Below, piece by piece: positions 34,272-46,120 of a stretch of 64,000 nucleotides of DNA; the first letter of the stretch is position 1; each line of letters opens with the position of its first letter. Under the pieces are notes generated by a model. The model had not been told where the DNA came from. It did no database searches and worked only from the letters and a program-made list of their open reading frames with translations. The position numbers and the translations under genes are program-made. The DNA comes from Leptodontidium sp. MPI-SDFR-AT-0119 (lineage: Eukaryota; Ascomycota; Leotiomycetes; Helotiales; Leptodontidiaceae), in NCBI GenBank assembly GCA_020726505.1, contig JAHLEZ010000019.1, positions 558,001 to 622,000 of the forward strand, in the 5' to 3' direction.

Positions 34272-35990
34272 ATGGCGACACCGTGGCCTCAAGTAGCAGT
34301 ATGGCCTAACGACCCCCGAGAGTATGCTGCATACCTCAGTGATTACCTCAGGAAAGCACTCGTCTGTATCGACTCCGCCGGAGACCAGCCGGTGCCGAAG
34401 CCTCTTGTCAAGACTATAATCGCAGCCATGAGCGTCCTGATTTCCAAGTTCCAGAATACCCCAGATCTCAGCGCTGTCGTCCAAGCCATTACAACTATCC
34501 AGAGCGACCTCAAAACAACAGCAGAGACGGTGCAATCCACGGCGATCAAAGTTCAGCAGAATACAATAACGCAGCAGCACATGGCTACGCTGGGCCAGGA
34601 GACCAATCAAGCCGTGAAGGAAGCTGCCGAGACACGACGAACAACCACTGAACTTCTGCAAGAGACGAACGACATAGCCAAAGCGATAAATGATACGACC
34701 AAGACGACGAATGATATGGTGAAAGTTGTGCAGTGTACTCCGCCTTCTAAGGCTTCATACGCGTCAGTATTGAGTAGCAATGCGGCTCCTCTTAGCAGAC
34801 CAATCACAATATCTACTCAGACATCTTCGTTCATTCAAGCACAACGTGAGATCATCGTGAAGATTACAGACCCATCCACTATCGAGAGCCTCCGAGCCAA
34901 GAACCCCAGAAACTTATAGAACCACGTTGACCGCGCGATTGAACAGAGCAGAAACAAGCACATTGAACGGATTCGGGTGGCATCAGCTAACCAACTAAAG
35001 AGCGGAGACCTCAGCATCAAGACATCAAACAGAAACGAAGTAGAGGCCTTGAAACAATTTGTAAACGACTAGATAAACCGGATTGGAAGAGGCACGAGTA
35101 TCCGGCTGCTAACATACGGTATTCTCGCACATGGAATTAGGACCAGCTCAATGGACATGGAGAAGTTCGACGAGATCAAGGCTGAGCTCCTGCACGACAA
35201 CAGACCGTTTACACCTAATGCGGACATCAAATATATTAGATGGCTATTAAGAGTAGCGAGTACAAAGTCAGCTTCGACTATTATCGTCGAGTTCACTAAT
35301 CCGGAAGACGCAAACAAGATCATCGACGAAGGTCTTATTTGGTAAGGCGAGGCTTTTCAATGTGAGAAATACGACAAATAGTGCCGATTGAAGTAATACT
35401 ACAAGTGTCAAAAATACGGCCACATAGGAACCCAGTGCAAAGCGAGCACAGTATGTGGCTACTGTGCAGAACCGCACAGCTCGAAAGATTGCCCCACCAA
35501 GGGCGACAAGTCTGCCATAAGGAAATGTGCTGTGTGCAAGGGAGCACACGAGGCGTGGAATAATCGATGTCCCGTCCAGAAGGTCGAGTTGAGCAAGGTG
35601 AAAGCCGTATACGATGCCCGACAACTATACCATTTTGTCCCACCGACGAAGGAGAGGCCACTAATAGAACGCACGATTATTAACGCTACGCTAGCGGAAG
35701 CGGCAGTAATAATAAATAGAACCCAGAGAGGTAGGCCAAGTGCCACTTTAGTAAGGCCATCATCGCTAACGCCAACACTACTACTAGGCAGACAAAACTC
35801 CAGGAGCAAGTCCCCAACGAAAGGAAGAGCCCCAAAGAGGGTCCACTTAAGAAACGGGCTCGACAGCATGTAAGATAAGAACGAGGACACAATCATAGTC
35901 GAGGATAGCCAGAGACCGCGGAGGCTACACGTACTTTCAAGACGAGCACTAGAGTCAATCACAACGAACTCACTACTTAGTTCCCAATAG
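34272..35990 (+). pseudogene. LINE ORF1 (gag-like, zinc knuckles)
   Basis: Frame from ATG 34272 to TAG 35988-35990, interrupted by several stops (34917, about 35070, 35343 and others). The N-terminal half has a Gln/Thr-rich helical region (e.g. EAAETRRTTTELLQETNDIA). The C-terminal half has three knuckle-like Cys clusters, including CQKYGHIGTQC, CGYCAEPHSSKDC and CAVCKGAHEAWNNRC. This is an RNA-binding nucleocapsid-like protein of a LINE. Stops fit RIP of Gln/Trp codons. Confidence 0.8.
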
Positions 35991-36004
35991 AATACAAATG
36001 AACT

Positions 36005-39000
36005 ATGAACTACGGCGAAGAAGGCATAAAGATCCTACAGTACAACGTCATGAAATCGAGGGACGTAGTTATAGCAATACTACTACGCGACCCAAGGATC
36101 CAGGAGTACGATATTCTAGCACTCCAGGAACTATAGAGGAACCCCTTTATCTCGACGACCCACAACCTAATCACACACTCTTTTCATCTCTACTTCCCCA
36201 ACGACAACAGAGAAGCACCTACGAGAGTCTACTTCTTTATTAATAAGAGAATTGACCCAAATCAGTAGAGATTTACAGATAACACACGAGACTTAAGTAC
36301 ACTTGAAATCACGACAACAAGCCCAACCACAGAGGCAGCAATAAAGATCTATATACACAACGTATATAACCCCCCAAGATCGTTAGACTATAAGACAAGT
36401 TACCTGCCACACCTCAGAACGGCACTTTCCGCCCACTAAGAAGAAGAACAAATCATTCTAGGTGATTTCAACCTATACTATAAACTCTAGGGCGGCCTAA
36501 CGGTACGAGAAAGAGATCCAGAATCAGACGACTTAATTAATATTATAGAAGAATACTAGCTAGGCAGCCTTTTACCCGCCGATATAGTTACGTACAATGA
36601 CAAAAATGCATAGAGCTACATTGACCTCTACTACGGTACACTAGACCTAGTGAATAGAGTTGTCAAATACGAAGTAGACTACGAGATGGACCACAACTCA
36701 GACCACCTTCTAATCACAACGATTCTAGACCTCCGAACAATACAAAGACAACAAGCAGAAACACGTGACTGGTCTAGCACTAATGAGAAAGAGCTCCGAG
36801 CAAACCTCGCACGAGAGTTACCCACACCCCGTTGTCTCAAGTCAAAACACGCCTTAGACAGATATATCAGGGAGGTGACAAAAGTAATACAGTCGGCTAT
36901 AGAACACGCCACACCCCTAAAAAGATGGTCCCTAAGAGCGAGAGCCGGGTAGACCTCTGAATACAAAGAAACACAAGCGGAGGCGCGAAGACTTAAGCGC
37001 TAGAACGCCCGACTCCACACAGACGAGAGCTGGGAGGCCTACCACGTAGCTCGAAACTAGAAAGGAAGAGTGATCCGCAAGGCCTTACTTTAAGGCCACC
37101 GAAACCAAGTCGAAAGCGCCATAAAGAGCCCAGAGAGTATGTGAAAGCTAGCAAGATAGGCAAAAACCTAGGGGGAAGTGGCACCGACCACTACTCCGAT
37201 ATTGAAAGACCTAGTAACAAACATTGAGCACACGGAGCCACAAGACAAGGCAAGACTTCTAAAGGCAACCTTCTTCCCGACACCTCCAGAACTAGATCTC
37301 GAGGATATCCACGGAGCCGAATGCCGAGACCAGATCCTATTTCCGGATATCATAGAGAAAGAGGTACTCCAAGCTATTGCCTTCACGCCCCCAAAAAAAG
37401 CCCCAGGACTAGACGGGATTATAAACAAAGTCCTCCATGTTATCGCCGCCTAGTTAGCCCCACATCTTACAAGGATATACAACTGGAGCCTACGATTAAG
37501 ATATTGCCTAGCACACTTCCGACAGTCCACCACTATAGTCCTCAGGAAACCAGGCAAGGATGACTATACTGTCCCTAAGGCGTATTGTCTAATAGCCCTA
37601 CTAAACACAATTGGCAAACTCATAGACTCGATCATTACAAGAAGAATTAGCTTTATAACCGAGATGTATTAATTGCTGCCAAACACATATATTAGAGGAC
37701 GTAAAGGAAGATCGGTAGACCACGCACTCTATACTATTGTCGAGAAGATATACGAGGCCTGGAACTCGCCCGAACCACAAGTGGCAAGCCTCCTCCTGCT
37801 CGACGTCTCGGGGGCCTTTGACAATGTCTCGCATACTAGACTACTCTATAACCTCCGCAAGTGAAGGATAGACGAAAGAACAGTTACATAGATCGCCAGT
37901 TTCCTCACAGACAGAAGCACGGTCATTAGTTTCGACGCGTTCAAATCAGAGGTATACCGGACGACAACTGGCATCCCCCAGGGATCGCCGCTATCGCCTA
38001 TCCTATACTTGTATTACAACGCCGACTTAATAGAAGCCTACAACCAAGAACCGAACACCATCGCCACAGGCTACATCGATGACGTTGCAATTCTGCGCTG
38101 GGGAACCTCAATAGAAGAGACCTGTAATGGACTAGAAACGACTATACAACGAGCAACCACATGGGCAAAGAGGCATGCTTCCGTATTCGCCCCAAGCAAG
38201 TTTTAGCTCACCCACCACACAAGGAGGCGCCTAGTAGCAGATGTGGATCGCCAAATACAGGTGGAACAGACCGTCATACACCCATCCGCAAGCAGCAAAT
38301 ACCTTGGGGTTACCCTCGACCCAGTACTAAACTGGAAACAGCACATCCAAAACCTCACAGTCAAAATTTCGAAGTCTATTAGGGCACTGGCAAGTCTGGC
38401 TGGCTCTACTTGGGGGGCAGGAGTTACTGAACTTAGAAAGATCTACCAAGCAGTTGTCATCCCCCAGATAATGTACGGCTGCTCTGTTGGTCTGTTGCCC
38501 ACGAGCATGGAGAAGGGTATACAAACCAAACCATTGATTCACTCAAATCACTTCAAGCAAAAGCGGCCAGAATCATTGGGGGAGCATACAAGGCAACGTC
38601 AGGCCCGGCCCTGGATGTAGAGCTCCACCTCCTTCCCGTGGAACACCAGATTTGGAAGACAAGCGCCGAGACGGTCAGCAGGATTATCTCTTCAGCCAGA
38701 ATGCCAGCCCTGGCGGGCTTCCAACTCCTCAGGACCGCGAGGAGCCGATAGAGAAAGGAACCATACCTGAGCCCTCTGGAGCACACGTATAGGCGTCTTC
38801 GTCAGCGCCGCGGAGCTTCCATTGTGGACCAAGAGGTTATCCCACCCTTTCTTGTACCACCATGGTGGCAAGGACCGATCGCAAGGATCGCATCATGCCC
38901 AGAAAGAGCCAGAACCCAACACAAGGAGCTCCTCAAGCACCCCTCGAACAGCCTCTTCGTCTACACGGACGGCAGCGGAATTGACAATAATGTGGGAGCT

Positions 39001-39870
39001 GCAGCAGTGTCGCCCATAACCAGGTGCACAAAGCTAGCACATATGGGAGACAGTGAAACCTCAACCGTATATGCCGCAGAACTACAAGGCATCAGGTTGG
39101 CCCTTCAGATTGCAGACGAAGACGCAGAGAGAGGAAACAAGAGAGACAGGCTGATTATCTTCACGGACAACCAAGCAGCTATCCGGACATTTCAGAACCC
39201 TATAAGCAGATCAGGTGCGTACATCGTAGCTAACGCGGTACAACTCATAGACAAGCTTCAAGGAGAGCGAGGGATACGAGTCGAGATAAACTGGGTGCCA
39301 GCCCATACCGGCATCTGGGGAAATGAAACTGCGGACAGAGCGGCCAAAAGGGCAGCCAAACAAAAAGCAGGAGCTGGCCAGAGTAACGTGGATGCCATGC
39401 AGACAAAGACATACTACCTACAAGTAACCTTGAAGACTTAGGTCAAGAGGCAGACAAGAGCCGAATGGATAAACAGCTAGAAAGTAGAAACGAGGGGTAG
39501 AACCACGTTCAAGTATACTCCCCAACCATCACACAAGGTCCTGCGACTTCACTATGGCCTGAAGAAGTGGCAGAGTGCTATGCTTATCCAGATGCGCACA
39601 GAGAAAATTGGGCTGAGAGACTTCCTATAGAAGAGAAGAGTACCGGAAGTCGACGACCCCGGATGCGACTGCGGCGAAGGACGGTAGACTGTAGATCATA
39701 TCCTACTGAGGTGTCGGAAATACAACAACGTTCGGAGAAGGGTATTTGGGAGGGGAGGACGAATAGACCTGAGGGCAATCTTGAACGAGCCAAAACTAGT
39801 CACAAAGGCGATTAGATTTATAGAACAGACGCGTCTCTTTGCGCAGTTCTGGAGGTGCGATATAGAGTAA
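36005..39870 (+). pseudogene. LINE ORF2: endonuclease, reverse transcriptase, RNase H
   Basis: From ATG 36005 (MNYGEEGIKILQYNV), the N-terminal APE endonuclease includes EEEQIILGDFNLYYK and HNSDHLLI. The RT has TPPKKAPGLDGI, the LLLLDVSGAFDNVSH box, TTGIPQGSPLSPILYL and the catalytic GYIDDVAIL. A one-base frameshift near 38520 moves the reading to the frame of the RNase H domain (VYTDGSG, AAELQGIRLAL, FTDNQAA, NETADRAAK; all four acidic residues present). A terminal zinc finger (CDCGEGR...DHILLRC) follows. About fifteen in-frame TAG/TAA/TGA codons destroy the frame. The RNase H region (38824-39441) is the longest intact piece. Confidence 0.85.
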
Positions 39871-40187
39871 AGAGACGAAGTGGAGCACTAGGGGGAGACT
39901 GAAGGTACGGAGACACGAGATGGCTAGCAGAAGTGGCAGCCAAAGAGCCTAATACACTGTCAAAGGACGAAGTAAAGCACTCCTTGAGACGCCTATGTAA
40001 ATAGTCGTAGATAGGAGCCAGACCGTCCAGTGGAGGAGGTTGCTGGTCACTGCAAAGTGGTGAAGTGAAGTGCGAATTACCGAATGCGGTAGGGCGCACT
40101 TCGGCAACTGGCGCCGAAGCTGGACCATGCCGGCATAGCGGTCCCTACGGTGGACAGCTGGAACCGAGTATGAATAAATGAATGAAT

Positions 40188-40480
40188 AGTCCCTTGTACA
40201 TCCAACACTCATAACGAACTGCATCAATGAGATCACTGATGCTGTCAGCCGAGTCGCGATGGAACTCTGCGAATGATCGCTTCACGCCTGACTTGGGCTC
40301 CTCCTTCTCCTTCAGCTCAGCGGCAAGAACTTTGAGAACGGCCACTATCTTGCCGCGAGCCACGAGAATAGAGGAATCCCGAATGGGACCCACGATGGTG
40401 GGAACTTCGTCACTACCACCAATGCCACTACCAATCCCACCAATTCCATCACTCTCACTTGCTCCGGCCCATCATTCGCT
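40188..40480 (-). pseudogene. Gene fragment abutting the 3' end of the LINE
   Basis: The minus strand reads VARGKIVAVLKVLAAELKEK and SFAEFHRDSADSISDLIDAV in one open frame that runs straight into the LINE tail. It looks like genuine coding sequence cut by the insertion. No continuation is visible at the other end of the LINE, and no domain is recognised. The remainder, 40481-41004, holds nothing I can identify. Confidence 0.35.
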
Positions 40481-41004
40481 AATACAGCCTTGAGCCTCTA
40501 CGAGTTGATGCTGTCATAGCCATCAAAAGGCTGAGCATGAGAAAATATAAATAGGCTGTGTGCAGAGAAGAGAAATTTAGGAGAAGGCTATCTCAATGTT
40601 CGCATGGGCTGGGCCGAAGGTGAATGAATCAAATGACAGCGGTATGCAATTAATATGCTTGACAGTATTAGGACAATCGAGCACCGTGCTTCGAGAGTGG
40701 GTCTTCAAAATGGCTAAAGCATGATTGAGATACTAGCTACCAAGAAAAGGAATGAATTCATCGCGGTTACATTTCACATCGCTCCGCGTCGTTCATCGAA
40801 AGTAAATAGAAAAGGAAAGGAGATCCAAGGAAATAGGAAAGCAAAGCAACCATGACTTATACCCGATTCGACTCCTAACCAACTACGTTCCTTTTCCGCC
40901 TAAATTACTTCCTTCGTTGAAATTTCTTCCACTAATTCGGCAACTTACGCAGCCTCCCCCTTAACCTTCACCTCCTCCGTGTCTCCACTGGTTCCTTCCG
41001 CCCC

Positions 41005-42067
41005 TCAAATGGCTATCCCGTGTTTCTTCCGCTGGTGGTCACGGAGCTTGTCAGCCCGATAAAAAGCCCTAGAACGACGACGGTTGCACCCATGAATGAG
41101 GCAGGGGTGCTGAGGGACACCATGCTGCTGTCTATGTCGAGCCAGGTCACCCGGGCGGGTGAATATTTTTCCACATCCAGCGGAGTCGCAGGTATGCGCG
41201 TTGGTATTGACGTTGGAACGTCGAGGTACCACCCTTCTGGCAATGGGACGAGGCACCGCAGGAGCAGTGAACATGCTGGTAGCATGGGTAGGCAATGCCA
41301 GGGCGGCAGGCATGCCGGTAGTGGTGGGAAGAGGCAATTGATTGAAGCTTGCCATAGTCTCTTGAGGATCGATGGCTGTTGACTCATCCCACTGGGTAAA
41401 AGAAGTGTAATTGGCGAAGCTATTAGGCATGTCGACGAAGTCATTGTAGACACCAAAGCCAGGAAGCTGGAGGGTTGGATCAGGCTGACCGTTTCCGATG
41501 GCGTTAGAATACACGGGAGGGTAGTCGGCCGAGTTCAAAGTGGTAATGAAGCATTGACCAAAGCCTGATGTCACATGACTCAAGCTCTGAGCAAACCCAT
41601 GAGAAGCTGGATCCCAAGTAGGAGGCGCAACGGAGACATCGAGATTCCATTCATTGTTCCATCCATTATTGGGAGTGCCCACAGCTTGCTGCTGAAATCC
41701 ACGATTGCTTGGTGACAAGTTCGGTGACCAGATAGGGATATGCTGATCTCGAATTACGGTCACATCAAGAGTCCCCGCAAGTGCCTGGTTGGGGTGGGCA
41801 TTATGGTTGGGAGATGTGACGAAAGAGTCGACATCGCGATGATTTCCATCACCATTGATGAAACCGGAGCTTGGAGCTGCTAGGGCCCAGGGGTCCAAAG
41901 AAAGGCTTGAAGCCGAGTCGGTTTGATACAAGTAGTTGTTTGCAAATGCACCGATGCTGGAGGCATACTCGGATTAGTGATAAAAAAAAAACCACTTACC
42001 CGGCGTAACAATTGCTGCAATGAGTAGCTGGTTGGCCGAAGGCCTCGATGTGACTGTCTGTTGGCAT
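41005..42067 (-). CDS. C2H2 zinc-finger protein
   Basis: Exon 1 (42067-42000, MPTDSHIEAFGQPATHCSNC) joins exon 2 (41956-41005) across a 43-nt intron (GTAAGT, T-run, CTAAT branch, CCTCCAG), giving 339 residues. The N-terminal 240 residues are Ser/Pro/Asn-rich and probably disordered. At the C-terminus a basic RPIARRVVPRRSN stretch precedes two fingers: C-x4-C in CDSAGCGKIFTRPGDLARH and C-x4-C in CLIHGCNRRRSRAFYRADK, each with closing His pairs. This is the layout of a fungal DNA-binding regulator; the target is unknown. It is divergent from the C2H2-ankyrin gene with 590 bp between start codons, so the two may share control sequences. Confidence 0.82.
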
Positions 42068-42657
42068 AATTTCCTGAACCAGAGGGCGACAAATAAGGGG
42101 AGCGTGCGAAATAGGGCGACGAATAAGAGCGGAAGAGGGCGAAAGTGGGCGAAAGCGGGCGACCAATCAATAAGAGATGAAAGGATTTCAGATGCTGTCG
42201 AGGTGGATAGGCTCGGCGAATTTGAGTAGAAAATTGAGAGGGGCAGTCGGTTGTTTAACATTACGGAAGGCTTGGGGGGCTTCCATCTTCAGTAGTCCCA
42301 TGCATCAGCTCCGCCCTCTTGCGCAGGGGCTAACATATTTCGTCTCGTGTCGCGGAAGCCTCATGCGGAGATTTGGCTCAAATCAGGCAGCCATGACACT
42401 GTACCCGAATACTCACCCGATTTTGAACTGTCTTGTCTGAATTAGTCTCCACGTGATGAAGTGGGGGAGCGCGGGCCAGTCCCGGCGCTTGTCGGCGACC
42501 AGCCAAAGAGGCTGCTGGAAGCGCGTATGAAATAATCAATCAGTCAATCAATCAATCAATTAGTCTCCTATTTGCCTGATTCGCAGTCAGTCAATAACAT
42601 CCGAACTGGCATGCCACATCCAGATCCTTTGATACGAACCTCAATCCAACAGACATC
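42068..42657. promoter_or_regulatory. Divergent promoter region between two zinc-finger genes
   Basis: 590 bp between start codons of oppositely oriented genes. It contains a (CAAT)n tract at about 42532-42561 (TCAATCAATCAATCAAT). No obvious TATA box near either start. A run of GGGCGA words at 42085-42165 (ten or so) could be sites for GC-binding factors. Confidence 0.4.
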
Positions 42658-44809
42658 ATGTCAAATCCACAAAGAGATAATCGAATCAAAGGGTTGATTA
42701 AATGCGAATCATGCCCTAAATCTTTTGCTTTGCGCGGACAGTATAAGTATTGCCCCGGCCCATTTTGAACTTGTCAGCAAGGCTTACAGCTTCTTCGTCA
42801 GTCGCCATCATAAAACCCACACAAAACCATACCGTTGTAGTTACTGCTCGGTAGGATTTGCTCTAAGGAACGACCTTGATCGGCACAAAGCCAAACACGG
42901 CGGACAGGTCGACACGAAATTCTACTGTAAATGGCCCGACTGCCATTTCAAAGGTACCTTGCGAAGGGACAATCTTTTGAAGCATATACGCAAGGCGCAT
43001 GAGGGGAAGAACGTCACAGAACAACAGGATGTGCAGAGTGAGGTTCAGGTGGTCTATGAGAAGTGCCTGAAGGAACAGAAGACTTCGACAGAACGTCTGA
43101 GCTTCATGAAAGCTGTCCAGAGTGGCAATATCTCAATGGTGATGCTATTGCTACAGAATGGGGCAGACATTGCAGAGAGAAATGACACAGGGCAGACATC
43201 GCTACATGTCGCTACGCTGAACGGGAATTTGGAGATGGTACAAGTGCTATTAGACGAGGACATCGATATCGAGGCTAAGGAAAACAACAACATGACATCC
43301 CTTTACTATGCAGCCAGGACCGGGAATGAAGCGATTTTACAGATTCTTGTACAATATGGTGCTGGTGCTAGCATTATAGAGAGAAATAAGGTAGGCAACA
43401 CAGTGCTCCATGACATCTCCAGTTCCGGCAATGAAGGAATTGTACGCCTACTAGTGGACCGACTAGTGGAGCTCGATGCAGACGTGGATACACTAGACAA
43501 TAACCAAAGGACTGCACTATACCGGGCTGCTACGAACGGGCACAGTGCAGTCGTGGCGACACTGCTGGCCGCAGGCGCTGATAGTGTTGGTAGACCAAAG
43601 CCATCATCTACTTCCAATGAAAGACAGAAGTATTACATGACGGCACTACAAGCAGCTGTAAAGCGGGGTCACGAAGCAGTAGTAGATGTGTTCCTAGTTG
43701 CTGGCTGTAAACCAACGAGCTCGGACCTAGAAGCAGCTGTAATCGGGGGCTATGAAGCGATTGTGGAGAAGCTCGTGGCTGCTGGTGCCAATGTCAATGC
43801 TCCTCCTCCTTCTTCTGGTTATCGTGGTCGGACTGCCTTACAAGCAGCTGCAGAGAAGGGCCATGAAGCGATTATGGAAAAGCTCGTGGCTGCTGGTGCC
43901 GATGTCAATGCTCCTCCTGCTTCTGGTTCTGGTGGTCGGACTGCCTTACAAGCAGCTGCAGAGAAGGGCCATGAAGCGATTATGGAGAAGCTCGTGGCTG
44001 CTGGTGCCGATGTCAATGCTCCTCCTGCTTCTGGTTCTGGTGGTCGGACTGCCTTGCAAGCAGCTGCAGTCGGGGGCCATGAAGCGATTGTGGAGAAGCT
44101 CGTGGCTGCTGGTGCCAATGTCAATGCTCCTCCTCCTTCTGGTTATCGTGGTCGGACTGCCTTACAAGCAGCTGCAGAGAGGGGCCATGAAGCGATTGTG
44201 GAGAAGCTCGTGGCTGCTGGTGCCGATATCAATGCTCCTCCTTCTTATTATGGTCAGACTGCCTTGCAAGCAGCTGCAGAGAGGGGCCATGAAGCGATTG
44301 TGGAGAAGCTCGTGGCTGCTGGTGCCGATATCAATGCTCCTCCTTCTTATAATGGTCAGACTGCCTTGCAAGCAGCTGCAGAGAAGGGCCATGAAGCGAT
44401 TGTGGAGAAGCTCGTGGCTGCTGGTGCCGATATCAATGCTCCTCCTCCTTCTTGTTATGGTGGTCGGACTGCCTTGCAAGCAGCTGCAGTCGGGGGCCAT
44501 GAAGCGATTGTGGAGAAGCTCGTGGCTGCTGGTGCCAATGTCAATGCTCCTCCTCCTTCTGGTTATCGTGGTCGGACTGCCTTACAAGCAGCTGCAGAGA
44601 GGGGCCATAAAGCGATTATGGAAAAGCTCGTGGCTGCTGGTGCCGATATCAATGCTCCTCCTCCTTCTTGTTATGGTGGTCGGACTGCCTTGCAAGTAGC
44701 TGCAGAGAAGGGCCATGAAGCGATTATGGAGAAACTCGTGGCTGCTGGTGCCGATGTCAATGTTCCTCCTCCTTACAAGCAAACTGATTTCTTTGCAGAT
44801 TTCTTTTGA
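42658..44809 (+). CDS. C2H2 zinc-finger / ankyrin-repeat protein with ten near-identical repeats
   Basis: Exon 1 (42658-42746) and exon 2 (42802-44809) are joined across a 55-nt intron (GTATTG...GTCAG). The splice completes a canonical first finger (CESCPKSFALRGQYNRHHKTH), and two more follow (CSYCSVGFALRNDLDRHKAKH; CKWPDC...LLKHIRKAH). Next come about five diverged ankyrin repeats, then ten repeats of 34-37 residues that are almost identical (GHEAIVEKLVAAGADVNAPP core). They differ mainly in the hairpin loop: PPPSSGYRG, PPASGSGG, PPPSGYRG, PPSYYG, PPSYNG, PPPSCYGG. Total 698 residues. The zinc fingers suggest nucleic-acid or protein binding and the repeats a ligand or partner surface. Near-identity implies recent unit shuffling. 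No RIP-type stop is present. Confidence 0.87.
43748..44776 (+). repeat. Tandem ankyrin-encoding repeat array (10 units)
   Basis: Units of about 99-108 bp share more than 90% of their bases by eye and stay in frame. Length differences are multiples of 3 located in the loop codons. Units 4 and 8 are practically the same, as are units 2 and 3. Because all units are alike, a second frame is also open over about 950 bp; that is a by-product. Confidence 0.85.
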
Positions 44810-45055
44810 TTTGATTTGATTACATTCAACATCACGTGCGATCATGTGCATTTGTAATTATTATTAGAGATCTAATTCATCGTTCATCCTTTTGCAGTTG
44901 ATTACGTCACTAAAGACCAATCTTTTTCAACGTCTTTACATTGGTTGGCAGGCACAGGCGTCCTGCGAGATTACCCCTGAACACGCTGAGTGGGGAATCT
45001 GAGAGCAGAAGATGGCCAAAAGAAGGTGAAGCCTGGGCCAAAAAAGGGGGGGTTG

Positions 45056-46120
45056 TTATGGTAGGTGTGGAAGAGAGCCAAACGGCAGCGGTCTGCCAGT
45101 TTGGAACTGGATCTGATACGCATAGAGCGTTGTAGCAGAGGTTTGAAAGTAGACGCGGAAGGCCTGGGATGTCCATCGACTAAGGGCTTGAATTTGGTCG
45201 TCGCGTATGCCGCTGTCTTTGGCGTGCTGAGCGGCCCCCTTTCGGAAGCTGTGGAGAGTGTAATGCTTAGGGTCGAAGCCCTTGGCGCGGAGACGGTTTG
45301 TTAGACCTTGCTGTACACGGTCTTTTGTAAATGGCCGGCCGGAGAAGCTGAAAATGGGGGCGTTGTGTGGTTGTGGGTCTGCTGCCTAGAGACGGAGGAG
45401 TGCCTTGACAGGGCACAAGGGGGAGTCGATTGCCGCGACGACAATTGATACGCCTTCGTTCCTGATATCTGTCTTGCTCCGTTTGAGGTGGAGTACTATG
45501 TAGTCGTTGTTGGCCGAGAAGGTGACGCACGACCTTGTTACTCTCGTTTCATGGAACTATTCTGAGCCAGGTTCGTCGTCGGAATTGTACGTGATCTCCC
45601 TAATACGGAGGAAGGCAGCAAAGGAGAGGAGGTAGGCAGCATCAAGGTTAAGGTCATCGATTGATTGAGGCTCATCCTCGGTGATTCTGCCTAAGATCTC
45701 GCGGGTGATAGGGAATCGAGGCCTTTTAGCACGACCGTAGATCTCATAAGAGCCCTTGACAATGTGTTTGAGCGTTTCGGAAGTGAAGACACCAACCGGT
45801 AGCATGTGATCGACGTGGTAGGATCTTAGGCCAGAGATGTACCCCTCTAGGGAGGTCCCTTTTAATCTTGCATACGGTCCTAAGCCCTCGAGGCGGTGGG
45901 CAGCGAATGCACAAATCAGGGTTTCTGTCGCTGGCCATGGGTTAGTGCCAGGGAAGTAATCGTGGACGTAATCCTCGTATTGTTGTTGTGCGCTCTTATA
46001 ACCGTCCCGAGTACCCTTCTTTAAACCGTACCAGACGAACATCGCCCATGCTTGAGTGGGGGCGGCGACAAGTCCTTGAAACCATGAGGGAAAGGGGTTA
46101 GACTGTATGGAAACTGCCAT
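45056..46120 (-). pseudogene. Tyrosine recombinase (integrase) of the DIRS-like element
   Basis: From ATG 46120 (MAVSIQSNPFPSWFQ) to TAA 45058-45056 there is one frame of 354 sense codons interrupted only by two TAGs, at 45559-45557 and 45388-45386; both fit TGG to TAG. The N-terminal SAM-like core-binding part includes GTRDGYKSAQQQYEDYV. Catalytic residues are visible: Arg in FAAFLRIREITY, Lys in LHLKRSKTD, the H-x-x-R box in YTLHSFRKGAAQHA, then RWTSQAF and the nucleophile Tyr in FRVYFQTSA. All catalytic residues survive, so this is a very recently inactivated enzyme. It does not look like a Starship captain (DUF3435). Confidence 0.8.

Larger units (their letters stand above)
34272..40187 (+). 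mobile_element. Tad1-like LINE retrotransposon, mutated copy
   Basis: Two consecutive ORFs on the same strand (gag-like ORF1, then endonuclease/RT/RNase H ORF2) are followed by about 300 bp of 3' UTR. The 3' tail is short AATGA repeats ending near 40187. The order EN, RT, RNase H, C-terminal CCHC finger is that of the fungal Tad1 clade. Many stops (TGG to TAG, CAA/CAG to TAA/TAG) and at least one frameshift make it inactive. I found no convincing target duplication; the 5' boundary is unresolved. Confidence 0.85.

Noticed and set aside
43752..44699. 315-codon ORF (Leu/Ser/Arg-rich repeats) in another frame of the ankyrin array
   Set aside because: It exists only because all repeat units lack stops in that frame; the ankyrin frame matches a known fold and has proper exons.
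45056..46120. Starship captain (DUF3435) recombinase
   Set aside because: The overlapping RNase H ORF and the wording around H-x-x-R fit YR retroelements; no cargo-like region or captain-type N-terminus seen.
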